64,000 nucleotides of DNA from Kineosporia corallincola (lineage in GTDB: Bacteria; Actinomycetota; Actinomycetes; Actinomycetales; Kineosporiaceae): contig NZ_JAHBAY010000014.1 of NCBI RefSeq assembly GCF_018499875.1, positions 62,001 through 126,000 of the forward strand, given 5' to 3'. This document shows, piece after piece, positions 1 through 12,000 of this stretch. How positions within the stretch are numbered: the first letter of the stretch is position 1; the number at the start of each line of letters is the position of its first letter. The position numbers and the translations under genes were made by a program. The notes beneath the pieces were generated by a model. That model made no database searches and was not told where the DNA came from. It saw only the letters and a program-made list of their open reading frames with translations.

Positions 1-3000
1 TCCTGGAGTCCGCTGTCCTGGAGTCCGCTGTCCCGGAGTCCACTGACCCGGAATCCGCCGCCCGGGTGGGCTCGGTTGCCTTGGAGTCGGCTGCTCTGGA
101 ACCCACCGCCCCGCCCGGTAACCTGCCGGCGATCGAGACGTCCTCACCGGTGCAGCCCGTGGAGAAGGCGACGGAAGAGGTCAGGAAGGGCCTGCTTTCG
201 CCGTCCACCGTTGGACGGGAACCAGCGAGCCGCACGGTGGACGCCCTGATCGACCCCTCCACCAGTACCGGCACCGGTGCCCTCTGGTCGCGATCGAGGC
301 GGGCCCCGGCGTCCACCCCCGGCCGGGTGGAAACAGTGCTCGAGGCAACGCCGTTCGTGCTCCCGGCCGGGCACGAGGTGGAGGCCGTGCCCGACGGCGA
401 CCAGGTGCGGGCACAGGTGCGGGCTCTGCTCGGCGGTGTGCAGATGTCGGGTGACGAGCGGCGGGCCGCGGCGTTCCGGGCGGAGGTCGAGGCCCTGGTC
501 GCGGACGACGCCCTGCGGGCCGCCCTGGCCCGGAACGGGGGCGTCGTCTCCGGAAACGTCACTCAGCAGCGGCGTCTCGGTGGCTCTCGCGAGATGCTGG
601 TGCGGCTGCGCGCCACCCTTCCCACGGCCCGGCAGGTGTCGCCGGGGCAGAATCAGCGCCAGGTGGTTCCGCTGACCTGGCAGGTGGAGATCGGCCCGGC
701 CCGGCGGCCGGGGGCCGGCGAAACACTGAGGGCCACGATACCGGGTGCCGTCGCGATCAGGCGCTCGCCGGTGCGGCGTGACCTGAGGGATCACCTGCGC
801 TCCCGGATTCGCCCCGAACGGACGAGTGACAGCCACGAGAAGTCCTTGGGGCCCGATGTCTTCGGTGTTCGCGAGCCTCTGGCCGCACCGGCGATCCTGT
901 CCGGTGTCACCCAGGCAGAAGCGCCGACGAACAAGGTGGCCTCGCTGCTGCGGGCGATGGACCTGACAGCACCGGACCCGGCACGCCCGATCGCGGTGAC
1001 GGACCTGGCCGAGGCCGAGACGGTGCACCCGGGGCCCGGCGACAGCTCGGCGCCGGACGTGCTGTTCTTCGTGTGGTACGGCGATCCGCTGGGCACCACC
1101 CCTTCCGGTGCGCGGTACCTGTCGACCGCGGCGCAGTCCGCGCAGCGGTTCACCGGGCAGAAGGTTCTGGTGACGGACCGATCGCGGTCCGAGGTCGCCG
1201 CCGCACGGGACGAGAACGGTCATTTCGTCGGTCCTCTGGCTCCCATGCTGAACTGGGCGCGGGACAACGACGTCGCTGTCGTGTCGGTGCACGAGCTGTT
1301 CCACGCCGGTGAGCCGATGCAGTTGCACGGCCCGTTCCGGCAGGAGCTGGCGAAGCGGCAGGGCCGTGGCTACGCGGCGGCCAGCGACATCACCCGGCTG
1401 GAACTGCTGAAGCGTTTCGGTGGGCTGTATCTGGACGGCGACGACGTACTGACGGAGGGGTATCAGGGGAGTCTCTGGCAGGGCCTCGACCGGTTGGGGT
1501 TCGCGGCGCAGCGGATGAAGGGCAACCCCACCAACTCGGCTCTCCTGGCCACCCGTGAGAACCCGATGGTGCAGCAGTACCTCGATCTGATTCAGGGTCA
1601 GTACCAGAAGACTCAGGACAGCATGCTGACACTCTCGGGGAACAGGACCTTCGAGGACACGGTCGGGGAGCTCAGCTGGCCGCGGATGAGGGTGCGGCGC
1701 AACTCGGTGATGGAGCGTACCGGGCCCGACGTGATGGAGCTGCTGGAGTACCCGGACCCGGACCCGGCACCGGACGATGCCGAGGTCGAGCAGGTGCACG
1801 TCGCCGGCATCACCGGTACGGAACTCGCGGGAGTGACCCCGGGTAACGATTTTAGCTGGGGCGGAAACGGTTCCGTCGTCTCTGCGAATTTCTCCGAGGC
1901 GGAGGCCGCGGACGCCCTGACCTCGGCGGCGGCCACGCTGGTGCGCAGCCTCTACAACCGCGACGGCGATCTCGACCTGACCGAGGTGGCGGTGGTCATG
2001 GCCCGGATGCCCGATCCGGACCGGGCGTGGGACGCCCTGTTCGAGGTCCTGCTGGAGATTCCGGAGGTGCGGGCGCGTCTGAGGACGGTGACCGATCTGC
2101 GGATGACGGCTGACGGTAAAGGGCTGGAACCGGAGGTGGCGCTGCCCCGCCGGGCCCGTGACCTGCTGGGGATGGAGGACGGGGCGGAGGGGCAGTGGGT
2201 CGGTGACAAGTTCCGGCAACCGGTCGACCCCAGCCCGATTCAGCAACTTTCGTCGCAGGCCCAGGCACTGATCGACCCCTCGACCTCGACGGCGACCCAC
2301 GGAACGGGGGCGGTGGACGCCGAGGCGCAGGGGAAGTCCCGGCGGGTGACCGACGTCGCCACGGCCTTCGCCCGGTCGCAGGGTGCCCGCCCGAGGACGC
2401 TCGATGAGGTGAAGGAGGCCGTCGACGACTGGCTGATCCCGTTCGGCCCCAGGGCACGGCCGGATGCGACGCCGCAGCGGCGCGGCTCGGTTCCGGTGCA
2501 GGAGGACGAGGAGGTCCTGACCGACTGTGTGGCCCGGGCCATCTCGGTCGCCCGCGGTCTCGGGGCCGGGAGGCGGAGCCTGGACGACCGGGCGATGTCG
2601 CCGGTGCTGGGTGATCTCCTGGAGATTCTGGACGCGCCGGGATTCCGTCCGGTGGCTTCCAGGGAGAAGGCGGAGAAGGCACTGATGTCCGAGCCGGTGG
2701 GCTCGGTCGCCTTCGTGCACACCCAGGCGCCCAATCGTCCCAAACATGTTCTCCTGCTCTGGAGGACGACGGACGGCGTGTCATGGGTCGAGACCCAGCG
2801 AGCGCCGGGTGACCGGGTGTTCGAACCCACGGGCGAGGATCTGAGTGACGTGGGGCTCAGCATGGTGGTGGTGCGTCCCGGTAGTCTCCTCGCCGGGCGT
2901 CCCGACGTGCGGGCACCCTGGTACACCGAACACGGTGCGCTGGGTGACACGGCGATCGAGAGCGTCAGCCTGTTCAGCAGGCCGTCCCTGGCCCGCAACC

Positions 3001-6000
3001 AGGCCGAGCAGGTCGTCGAGGGTGTGGTTTTCGACACGGACCCGGGGCGCGACGCGAAGATCCGGGACGAGGTGCTGGATCGTCTGACCACGGCTCTGAC
3101 CGGTGCCGACGCCGCCACGCTGATAGCCGAACCGGCGACGGACATCGACCGGTGGACCGATCTGCTGCACCAGGGTATGTGGTTCGAGGCGGAGGGGAAG
3201 ACCATCTCGCTGCGACCGGTGCTCACCGCGTTCCGGCCGGTCGCTCCGGTCAAAGGTAGCGCGGCGCGGAAGTATCCGGTGTCCTTCGGGGGAATGACGG
3301 TCTCCAGAGGGCAGACCCGGGACACGACGACCCTGTGGGAGGCGGGCGAGAGCCTTCTGTTCTCCTTCCCCACCAGCGGGGTGGCCCACTCGCTGCTGGT
3401 ACCGACGCCGGTACCGATGTTCACCACCTCGAGCGGGCACCGGGAGGGCTGGAAACGGCAGTTGATCGCCGGCCGCAAGGCGATCTCGCGGGGACTCCAG
3501 AGCTTCGACGCGGCCCTGGACATCCAGATGTTCGTGGACGGTTCACCGGCACCGCACACGAATCTGCTGGAAGGGGTGGTGCGGGTCCCGATGCCGGAGA
3601 GCTTCCTGGATCGTGCTGATCCGGAGCCGGGCGAGGAGCTGGCGGACCGTTCCTGGGACGAGTGGCGCGAGGTGCCGGGCGAGCAGGCCCGCGCGGTGAA
3701 CGATTTCCACCTGGTGCTGAATGCCATCGACACGAAAGATCTCACCCGGGAGATGGAGTCGGCGCTTCGTGAGCTGGGGATGGAGCCGGAGGCGATCGCC
3801 GAGTACATGACCGAGGCCCTCGACACCGTGCTGGGTGAGCAGGCCCTCAAGAACCGCGCGACTCTGTTGCTGGCCGGTGGGCTGAACGGCGGCCGGGCCC
3901 GCGCGAGCCGCGGTGCCTTCCGGCACGATCTGGACGTCGTTCCCCGGGTGACCCTGAAGATCGAGAGGATCCGCTACGAGGCGACCTCGACCGCCGCGAT
4001 CCGGGACGACCTCGGACCGGACGACAGCCAGCACGAGGAGCGCACTTTCGGCGGCCACTCGGCGCTCGGGCTGGGGGCCCAGGGTGGCAGTATCGCGCCG
4101 GACGTGTCGGAGACCAAGGGATACGCCCAGGGCATCGGGTCGTGGGGATGGTCCCGGTCGCACGGCATGGGCACGGGCTCGACGACGCTGCCGAAGCTCA
4201 CGCTCACGCGCAACGGCGAGATGGCGCGCTACCGGGTGCGCGGGGTGCTCACAGTCGAGTTCCTCGGATCCCGAGGGAAGATCGAGCCCCGGACGGCGGA
4301 CTTCGTCGCGGAGGTGCTGCTCCCGGCCGATGACCGGACGGCTTTCGAGGACGCTCTCCTGAACGTCCCGGAGGAGACGGCGGCCGGGGAGGCCGACTCT
4401 CCGTACCTGGGCCCGCCGGAGCCGGCCCCGATGGCCTCGGGCCGGGGAACCGGCCTGGGACAGGGGATCCGGCTGCCCGGGTCGGATCGGGTGCTTGCCC
4501 GGATCCACGAGATGGTCCGCGACAGCTACAGCACCGACCCCACGGCGTTCGCCCGCTGGCCGGCGGTGCATGCTCAGGTCGTGGCCCTGCGCCGCTGGGC
4601 ACGGGTCACGCAGGACGTGACGAGGCGGGCCGAGTGGGCCCAGGTGACGAGTGAACTGGACCTGGTGTTCGGGACCTCCGCGCTGGAGTCCGACCTCGAG
4701 CACGTCCTCTCGGGAATCGTCTATCGCGCGGATCTGGGCAGCCGTCGTCTGGAGGTTCTGGTCGAGGCCGAGATGGGCCCCACGCGCCGGCACCGGGAGT
4801 ACGACCTGACGGTGAACAACCGGGTGGTGAACGCGGCCTCGGTCTCCGGATCGCGTGACACGGTCTCCTCCTGGGACCTGGGCGTGAACGGCAGGGCGCG
4901 GTTCACCCTGGGCAAGGTCGTCTCGCTGGAGCTGGGCAAGATCACCTTCGGGGGCGGCCGCAGCACGAGCGAGAAGTTGTCGTTGTCGTTGTCGGGCAAG
5001 GGATACCGGCGGACCGAGACCGAGAGCACGGTCACCGAGCTGGACAAGCCGATCAGCTATCGGATCCGCGTGCGGTGGACCGATCTCCAGGGGCGTGAGG
5101 TTCCCGGGACTCTTCAGGACGACACGGTCGCCGGGCCGAATGTCGTGGCCAAGCTGGTGATCCCACCGGAGCACGCGCCCACCGCGTCGCAGCCTCCCGC
5201 GACGGACGTCGGCGGCCTGACCCGGGGCGGGCCCGAGCTGGCCCGTGACCTGGTTCGGGTGCCGCCGGGAGCACCGGGCATGTATGCGCGGATCATCAGC
5301 CTGGACCAGGTGATTCACGTGGCGGCGGGGGTGGTGGCCGGGCAGACCGGATCTCCGGACCCGTCGGTGATGTGGGACGTCCCGGACGGGGTGCGGCAGG
5401 CACTGCGGTCGAAGGAGGTGGAAAGTCGCCTGTCCGAATGGTTCTCGCGCGAGGGTGTGACGGTTCGCATCGACGACCGGTGGAGCCTGCGAATGAACAT
5501 GGGCCTGAAACAGGCCGGGCACCTGAAGAAGCACGAGGAGGTGGAGCTGGAGCACTACGCCAGCGGGACGTCGCGCCTGGCCGACGGGTCCTCGTCGTCC
5601 CACCGTCTCGGGGCCTCGCTGTTGTTCGGCCCCCGGTTCAAACTCCGGCCGGACAGTGGCACGCAGCAGCACGGCGAACACCAGGACGACGAGGAGCACG
5701 GTCTGGAGGGCCGGGACCAGTTCAAGGCGCAGGTGCAGGTGCAGGGCGGGATGAAGTGGAGCAGTGAGGAGGACCGGCAGGCCGGTGCCTCGGACGTGAC
5801 CCGGGCGACGTATTCGGGCGCTGTGCACTCCTTCCGCTCGGACCTGGTGGTGCGGATGGAGATGATCAGGGACGGCGCGGCAGTACCGGGCCCGGCCGTG
5901 TTCGTCTCGCTGGCGGGCGCCGTGGACTTCATGCTTCCCGAACGTCTGGCCAGTGGCATGGATCTGCCTCTGGGGGACAGTGACCAGACCCGGCTGAGCG

Positions 6001-9000
6001 ACCGGCAGCGGTATCCCCGGGTGCCACGGACCTATCTGCACCCCAATCTGGGGGTCGCCTCGTCACACGCCGAAATGGTCGACGCGACAGCGGTTCTGCC
6101 GGCGGTGCGCAGGGCCCTGGACCGGATCGGCGCCCTGAGACGGGCCGACCTGAAGGGAGCGACGTCGGTCGACGACTTCCTCCGGGCGGCGTTCGGGCCG
6201 GAAGCGCTGTCGCGTCAGCATCTCGCCCTGCTCAACACCGGGATCACGGCGTGGATGCCGCTGAAGCGGAAACTCGGTGCCACCCGATACGTCGCGGTGT
6301 CGGTGTCGGCCGATCTGGAGCCGACCCGGGACGTGCGGCACCGGCCCGATGCGAAGCTGATGCTGCGCAGCCAGGGGCTCGGTGGAGAGACGAAGAAGGA
6401 CAAGCGCACCCGGTCACTCGGCCTGAAGGCGTCCGCGCTCGGTCTTGCCTACAGTGCAAAGGGTTTCGGGGGCGCCCGGCTGGAGGGCGGCTGGGACTCG
6501 GTGACCGGGCAGCAGAACGTCTCGGCGACGGACGTCAAACGGATCTCCCGCACGACGATGCAGGACGGTTCCTACGAGTTCAACCACCGGGTCAGCTTCC
6601 AGGTCAGGGTCACCAGTTTCCTGGAACTGCCGCCGGGACTGAGCGACCTGCTCGATGTCTCCCGGGCCGCGGTGCTGAAGACGGACGCCGCCCACCCGGG
6701 CTGGGGTATGGAGTCGCTCGGCTTCGCCCTGCGGTCACTGCGCGAGGCTCCTGCGGTACGGGTACCCGGCCAGATGCGCCTGCTGGTACCGGAACACGTG
6801 ACGAAGGAGGGCGAGAAGGGCGTCGCGGTGAACGGCCGGCGCATGGCCCAGGCCACGGACGTGCGGCTGGGTGATCTCGCACCCGACGTCCTGAGCGGCC
6901 GGCTGGCCGCGGCGATGCAGCAGGTGGATTTCGGCGCGGGCAGCCTGATCCAGGACCTGGCGCCGTTCGTGGTGCGCAGGCCGGACCGGTTGCAGGGCTA
7001 TCTGGGCAACCTGCTGCTCTTCGGCCCGCCGCCGGGGACGGAGGCGGCGACGCCCTCCGGCATGCGCCTGGGCGAGAGCACCCGGTCGAACAACCTGCGT
7101 TCGCGTCTGGCGGATCTGGCGGCGTTCGGGGTGGTGATTCCGCACGCCGGTGGTGACATCCGGGTCGGCATGGTGATCACCAGGGCCGAGAAGCTGGCCG
7201 AGACCAGGCTCAAGGGGCGGGATTACGTCCAGGGCGACAGCTCCGCCGAGGTCGTGGCGATCAAGGGCAGGGGGAAGGAACTCGGCCTCAAACTGATCGG
7301 CGGACCGCAGACGGGATTCGGGATCGCCGAGTCCGAAGCGGGGCTGGGCAAGAACTGGGAGAACGAGGACGAGGCCGGGGCGGACTCCGGAAACATTCTG
7401 GAACGCAACGAGGAACTGTCCGAGACCTACCACTACTACGCCTTCGACGTGCGACTCGGGATCACCGGGCCGGCCCTGCCCGGGCAGCACCTGGTGTTCG
7501 ACGTGTGGCAGGGGCTGATCGGGCGGATCGCCGACCGCAGGCTCACGGAGATCCTCGCCGATCCGGACCTGGACGTCCCTGCGGGCTTCTTCCCGGTGGC
7601 CGTGGCGCCGCAGCAGGCTGCTGCCGTTGAGGGGAATCCTGAGGACGACGAGACGACGCGTCCATCGGCCGAGAGTCCACGTTGGATAGATGATTTCGAG
7701 GAGACGAAAGAGAACGATGACCTGGAAGCCGGGGCGCTGGAACCCGGTCCGGCGACGCAGAACCTGCGGGTGAGCCTGGCACCCGACAGCCAGGGCCAGC
7801 AGCGGCTGGTGTTCGCCGAGGGCCGCGACGGTGAGGACGGGTCCGATTCCGATGACCGCTATTCGCCCTGGTCGTCCGACTCGGAATCCTCCGACTCGGA
7901 CCCGGAGTGGTTCCGGCAGCCACGGGTGCCGGACGAGCTCGTCGCGCCCGGGCCGCGCACCGGGGAGCAAGGGGTGCGGTTCGCCGCTGACGAGGACGGG
8001 AGCCGGATCGTCTTCGGCCCGGAGTCCGGCGGATACGGTCTGGACGGGCAGGACGGGCAGGACGGGCAGGACGTCGAGACCGAACGGATGAACCGGATGT
8101 CCGGCGGCAGCCGTACCCTCGACGCCCTGATCGACCCGTCCGGATCGGTGGGAACTCAGGGGCGGGGACGCCACTCGGTTGCGAGACCGGTTCGGGAAAA
8201 TACTGTTCCGGCGCAGACCGGGGCCGGGCCTGCGGGGCGGACCGCCCCTCTGGTGGAGCTCGCCCCCGGGCAGGAGGTGACGGGGATCGGCGGCGTGGAC
8301 AGGCTGCACGAGCAGGTAGCCGTTCTCCTGGCATCCGGTGGCCTGTCCAGCGGCGAGGACCGGGCGAGGCAGGCGCAGGAGGGCGTCCAGGCCCTGATCA
8401 CCGAGGACGCGCTGCGAGCGGCGCTGGCCGGGGACGGCGTGCTGACCGGAACCTTCCGGCAGCAGCGCCGGATGCTGGGCACCCGGGAGATCAGTCTTCG
8501 GATGACCGCGAGAACAGGTGCGCAACAGCCGGTTCCGCATCAGGCGCCGCCCGGCCGGACCCGGGTCGTGCAGGTCCGGTGGGAGATCGAGATCGGCGTG
8601 CGATGGTTGCTGTCCGCCGGTCCGGAGCCGGAAGGGATCTCCTCACCCGTCGACCGGAGGGCCACGGTCGTGGTGCCGGCCGGGGTGACGGTGCAGACCC
8701 CGGTCCCCGAGGCGGATCTGCGAAGTCGGCTGCTGGAACGGGTCCGGCCGGAGGCGGCGTCCTCCCGTGAGGTTCAGGTGTCACTGGGACCAGACGTTTT
8801 CGGGGTGCGCGAGCCGTCTCGTCCCCCGCGTGCGCTGGCCGGGCTGAAGCTGGCGGATGTGCCGACCGCGAAGGTGGGTTCGCTGCTGCGGGCGATGGAC
8901 ATGAAGGGCCCGGAGCCCGATCGGCCCCTGGACGTCGGCGCGCTGACGGACGACCCGAACCTGCATGCCGGGCCGGACCGGGAGGTGGCACCGGACGTGC

Positions 9001-12000
9001 TGTTCCTCGTCTGGTTCGGCGACCCGCTGGCGGCGGGGTCGAAGTACCTGGAGACGGCGACCAAGTCGGCGAAGGCGTTTCCCGGGCAGAAGGTTCTGGT
9101 GACGGACCGCTCCCGCCAGGAGGTGCAGGCGGCTGCGGACGGGCGGAGCGGGTTCCGTGGGCCGCTGGCGCCGATGCTGTCCTGGGCCGCACGGCAAGGG
9201 ATCTCGGTGGTCGGCGTGCACGAGATCTTCCACGCCGACGACCCGATGACGTTGCAGGGACCGTTTCTTCAGGAGCTGGCCAAGCGTCAGGGGCGGGGTT
9301 ATGCGGCGGCGAGTGACATCGTGCGGCTGGAACTGCTGAACCGGTTCGGTGGGCTGTATCTGGACGGCGACGACGAGCTGGAGTCCGGCTACCTGGCCAA
9401 GGGGCTGCCCGGACCCTGGTCCGAGCTCGGGACGGTCGGGTTCGCTCACTACCAGACCCCTTACGGCTACAACAATTCCGCCATGGTGGCGACCCGGGGC
9501 AACCAGGTAGTGCGGCAGTATCTGGGGCTGATCGACGGACGTTACGGTCAGGAACAGTCGTCCTTCGTCGCCATCACGATGTATGACGGCCGCGATGAGG
9601 TGCAAGCGTTCATGAACCGGTTTCCCAACGAGCGCGTCCGGCGCAACTCGGTGATGGGGCGTACCGGACCGGACCTCATGACGAAGCTGAAGAATCCTCT
9701 CAACGGGGACGAGATCTCCTTGGGCGGCCGCAGCAGGCTGCCTGTGATCAACTCGGTCGAGGGTGGTAACGACTTCAGCTGGGGCCAGGGACAGGGCACA
9801 CCGCCGGCGCCCTACACCTGGGACGAGACGCCGGACGTCCTGACGTCGGTGGCGGCGACGCTGGTGCGCAGTCTGCACAACCGCCGGGGCGATCTGGACC
9901 TGACCGACGTGGCTCCGGCGATGGCCCGGCTTCCCGACCCGGAGACCGGCTGGAAGGTGGTGTTCGACGTCCTGCTGTCGTTGCCCGCCGTGCGGCAGCA
10001 CCTGGTGACGGTGTCGGACCGTCGGCTGAGTTTCGACGGGCTGCCGCCCGAGGTGGTGCCGTTGCCCGCCCGGGTGCGCGAGGCCCTGGGGCTTGCGGAG
10101 GGGCCGGAGGGGGAGGACCCGCCCGGCACGTACCTCGGCGACAAGCTGCGGCGGCCGGTGAACCTGCCGCGTGACGAGCAGAGCACGCAGGAGGTGCAGC
10201 CGGCGGACGAGCGGGACGCGGATGAAGAGCCGGGCACGGACAAGGAGCCGGGCACGGACGAGGAACCGGGCACGGACGAGGAACCGGGCACGGACGGTGA
10301 GCAGGCGCCGGACGGTGAGCAGGCGCCGGACAATGAGCAGGCGCCTGACGCGGACGCTGCCGAGGAAACGGACGCTGCCGAGGAAACGGACGCTGCCGAG
10401 GAAACGGACGCTGCCGAGGAAACGGACGCTGCCGAGGAAACGGATGATGCCGCAGCCGCGGAGCGGGTCCTGGCGACCGACGACCGCACGCACGAGCGTG
10501 ATCCGGCCCAGTTCACCGACTGGGAGCTGCCCCGCCCCGGCGACCTGGAGCTGATCGCGGCCCTGCGCGACCCGGACTCCCCGCAGCACCGCCCGCAGTA
10601 CGTGGGGCTCGATGACGTGCAGCTCTGGGCCCTGGTGTCGGCGCGGCTGCGCGGCGAGGCACGGCAGGCGCGGGCGGTGCAGGACGTGCGCGACCGTGTG
10701 CGCGGCCTGAACACGCGCCTCAGAACCGAGTACCCGGTGGACGACGAGGCCGTGATGGACGCCATCATCGAGCGGGCGGTCGGTATCCTGCGCGAGCGCC
10801 CGATCGTGCGGAACATCAATCCCGGCCTGACAGTTCGGGGGGACGACGGAACGTTCACCACCCTGATCCAGACCCTGGCCGGCCAGGAACGGTTCGCGAC
10901 GTTCTGGGAGCACCTCGGTGGCGCGGCCGCGGACGAGGGCGTGACCAACCGGGGCCGGATCGAGGCCGGGATGGGCTATCTCGGGAACATGCGCACCGAG
11001 CAGAGGCCGACCCGCAGGGGCGTTCCGGAGACCCGCTACTGGGCTGTGGAATCCACCCGCATGCCGATGTACGGATCACTCGCGGCCACCGGAATCACCA
11101 ATGGTGCCGCCAGTTACGGCACCACGGTGCTGTATCTGAACGATGACGTGCGGGCTCGCACCACCTACACCGCGAACGACAGCTTCCGGGCGCCGGAGAC
11201 GTACACCGACCAGGACCATCTGCACGTGCTGCTCAGCTCGGGCACCGACGCGGCGGTGCGCCGGGTGCTGTCGGAGGCGTCCGGCCACCAGTACGACCGG
11301 CAGATGGCGGCCGAGGCCCGGCGCGGCGGGATCGTCAGCCAGGGAGGGTATTTCGAGGCACAGATCCACGGCGGGGTGAGCTGGACCGACGTCACCCGGA
11401 TCGTGGTGGGCTGGGGGCTGGACGAGAGCGCCCCGGCCCGCTCGATCAGCCGGGCGCAGGCCCAGGAACTGAGTCTTGAGCTCCGGAGGCTGCTCGACGC
11501 CCAGGGCCTGGACATCCCGGTCGACCTGGCGCCGCCTCCCCGTCAGGAATCGGTGACCCAGGTCGAGCAGAACCGGGCGATGGGCATCTGGTTCGACGCC
11601 GACACCACGGACTGGGAGCCGGTGCTGGAGACGATCGAACGGCTCGCGGTGCCAGGTCTCTTCCGGGTCGTGCCCAGCCAGGACGCGATGCTCGCGCTGG
11701 CCGAGGACGTCGGCGTCACGGGCACCGATCCCTCGGAGGTGCTGGAGGAGCTGTGGCATCACGTGGCCGCCGTGCTGGTGCACACGCCGCATCCGAGCCG
11801 GGCGGATCTGCGGGCCGCCGTGACCGGGGAGCCGGCGCAGGTGACCGCGGACCCGGTTCTCGCGGGACTCGACGAGGTCACCCAGAATCGGCAGGAAACG
11901 GAGCAATTCGCCGGACGACGTCAGGAGTGGATGCAGGACCGGGCCCGGCGGGCGCGGGAGATCCTGGACGCCCTGCCCCCGGAACGCCGTTCAGAGCTGC

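Noticed and set aside
144-6041. Long minus-strand open frames (867 and 832 codons) opposite the giant gene
   Set aside because: They are His/Arg/Pro-rich shadows produced by high-GC codon bias; no domain motifs, and the plus-strand frame is continuous and carries clear motifs.
10215-10460. Possible CRISPR array from regular 18-bp repeats
   Set aside because: Units are contiguous with no spacers and encode an in-frame acidic hexapeptide.
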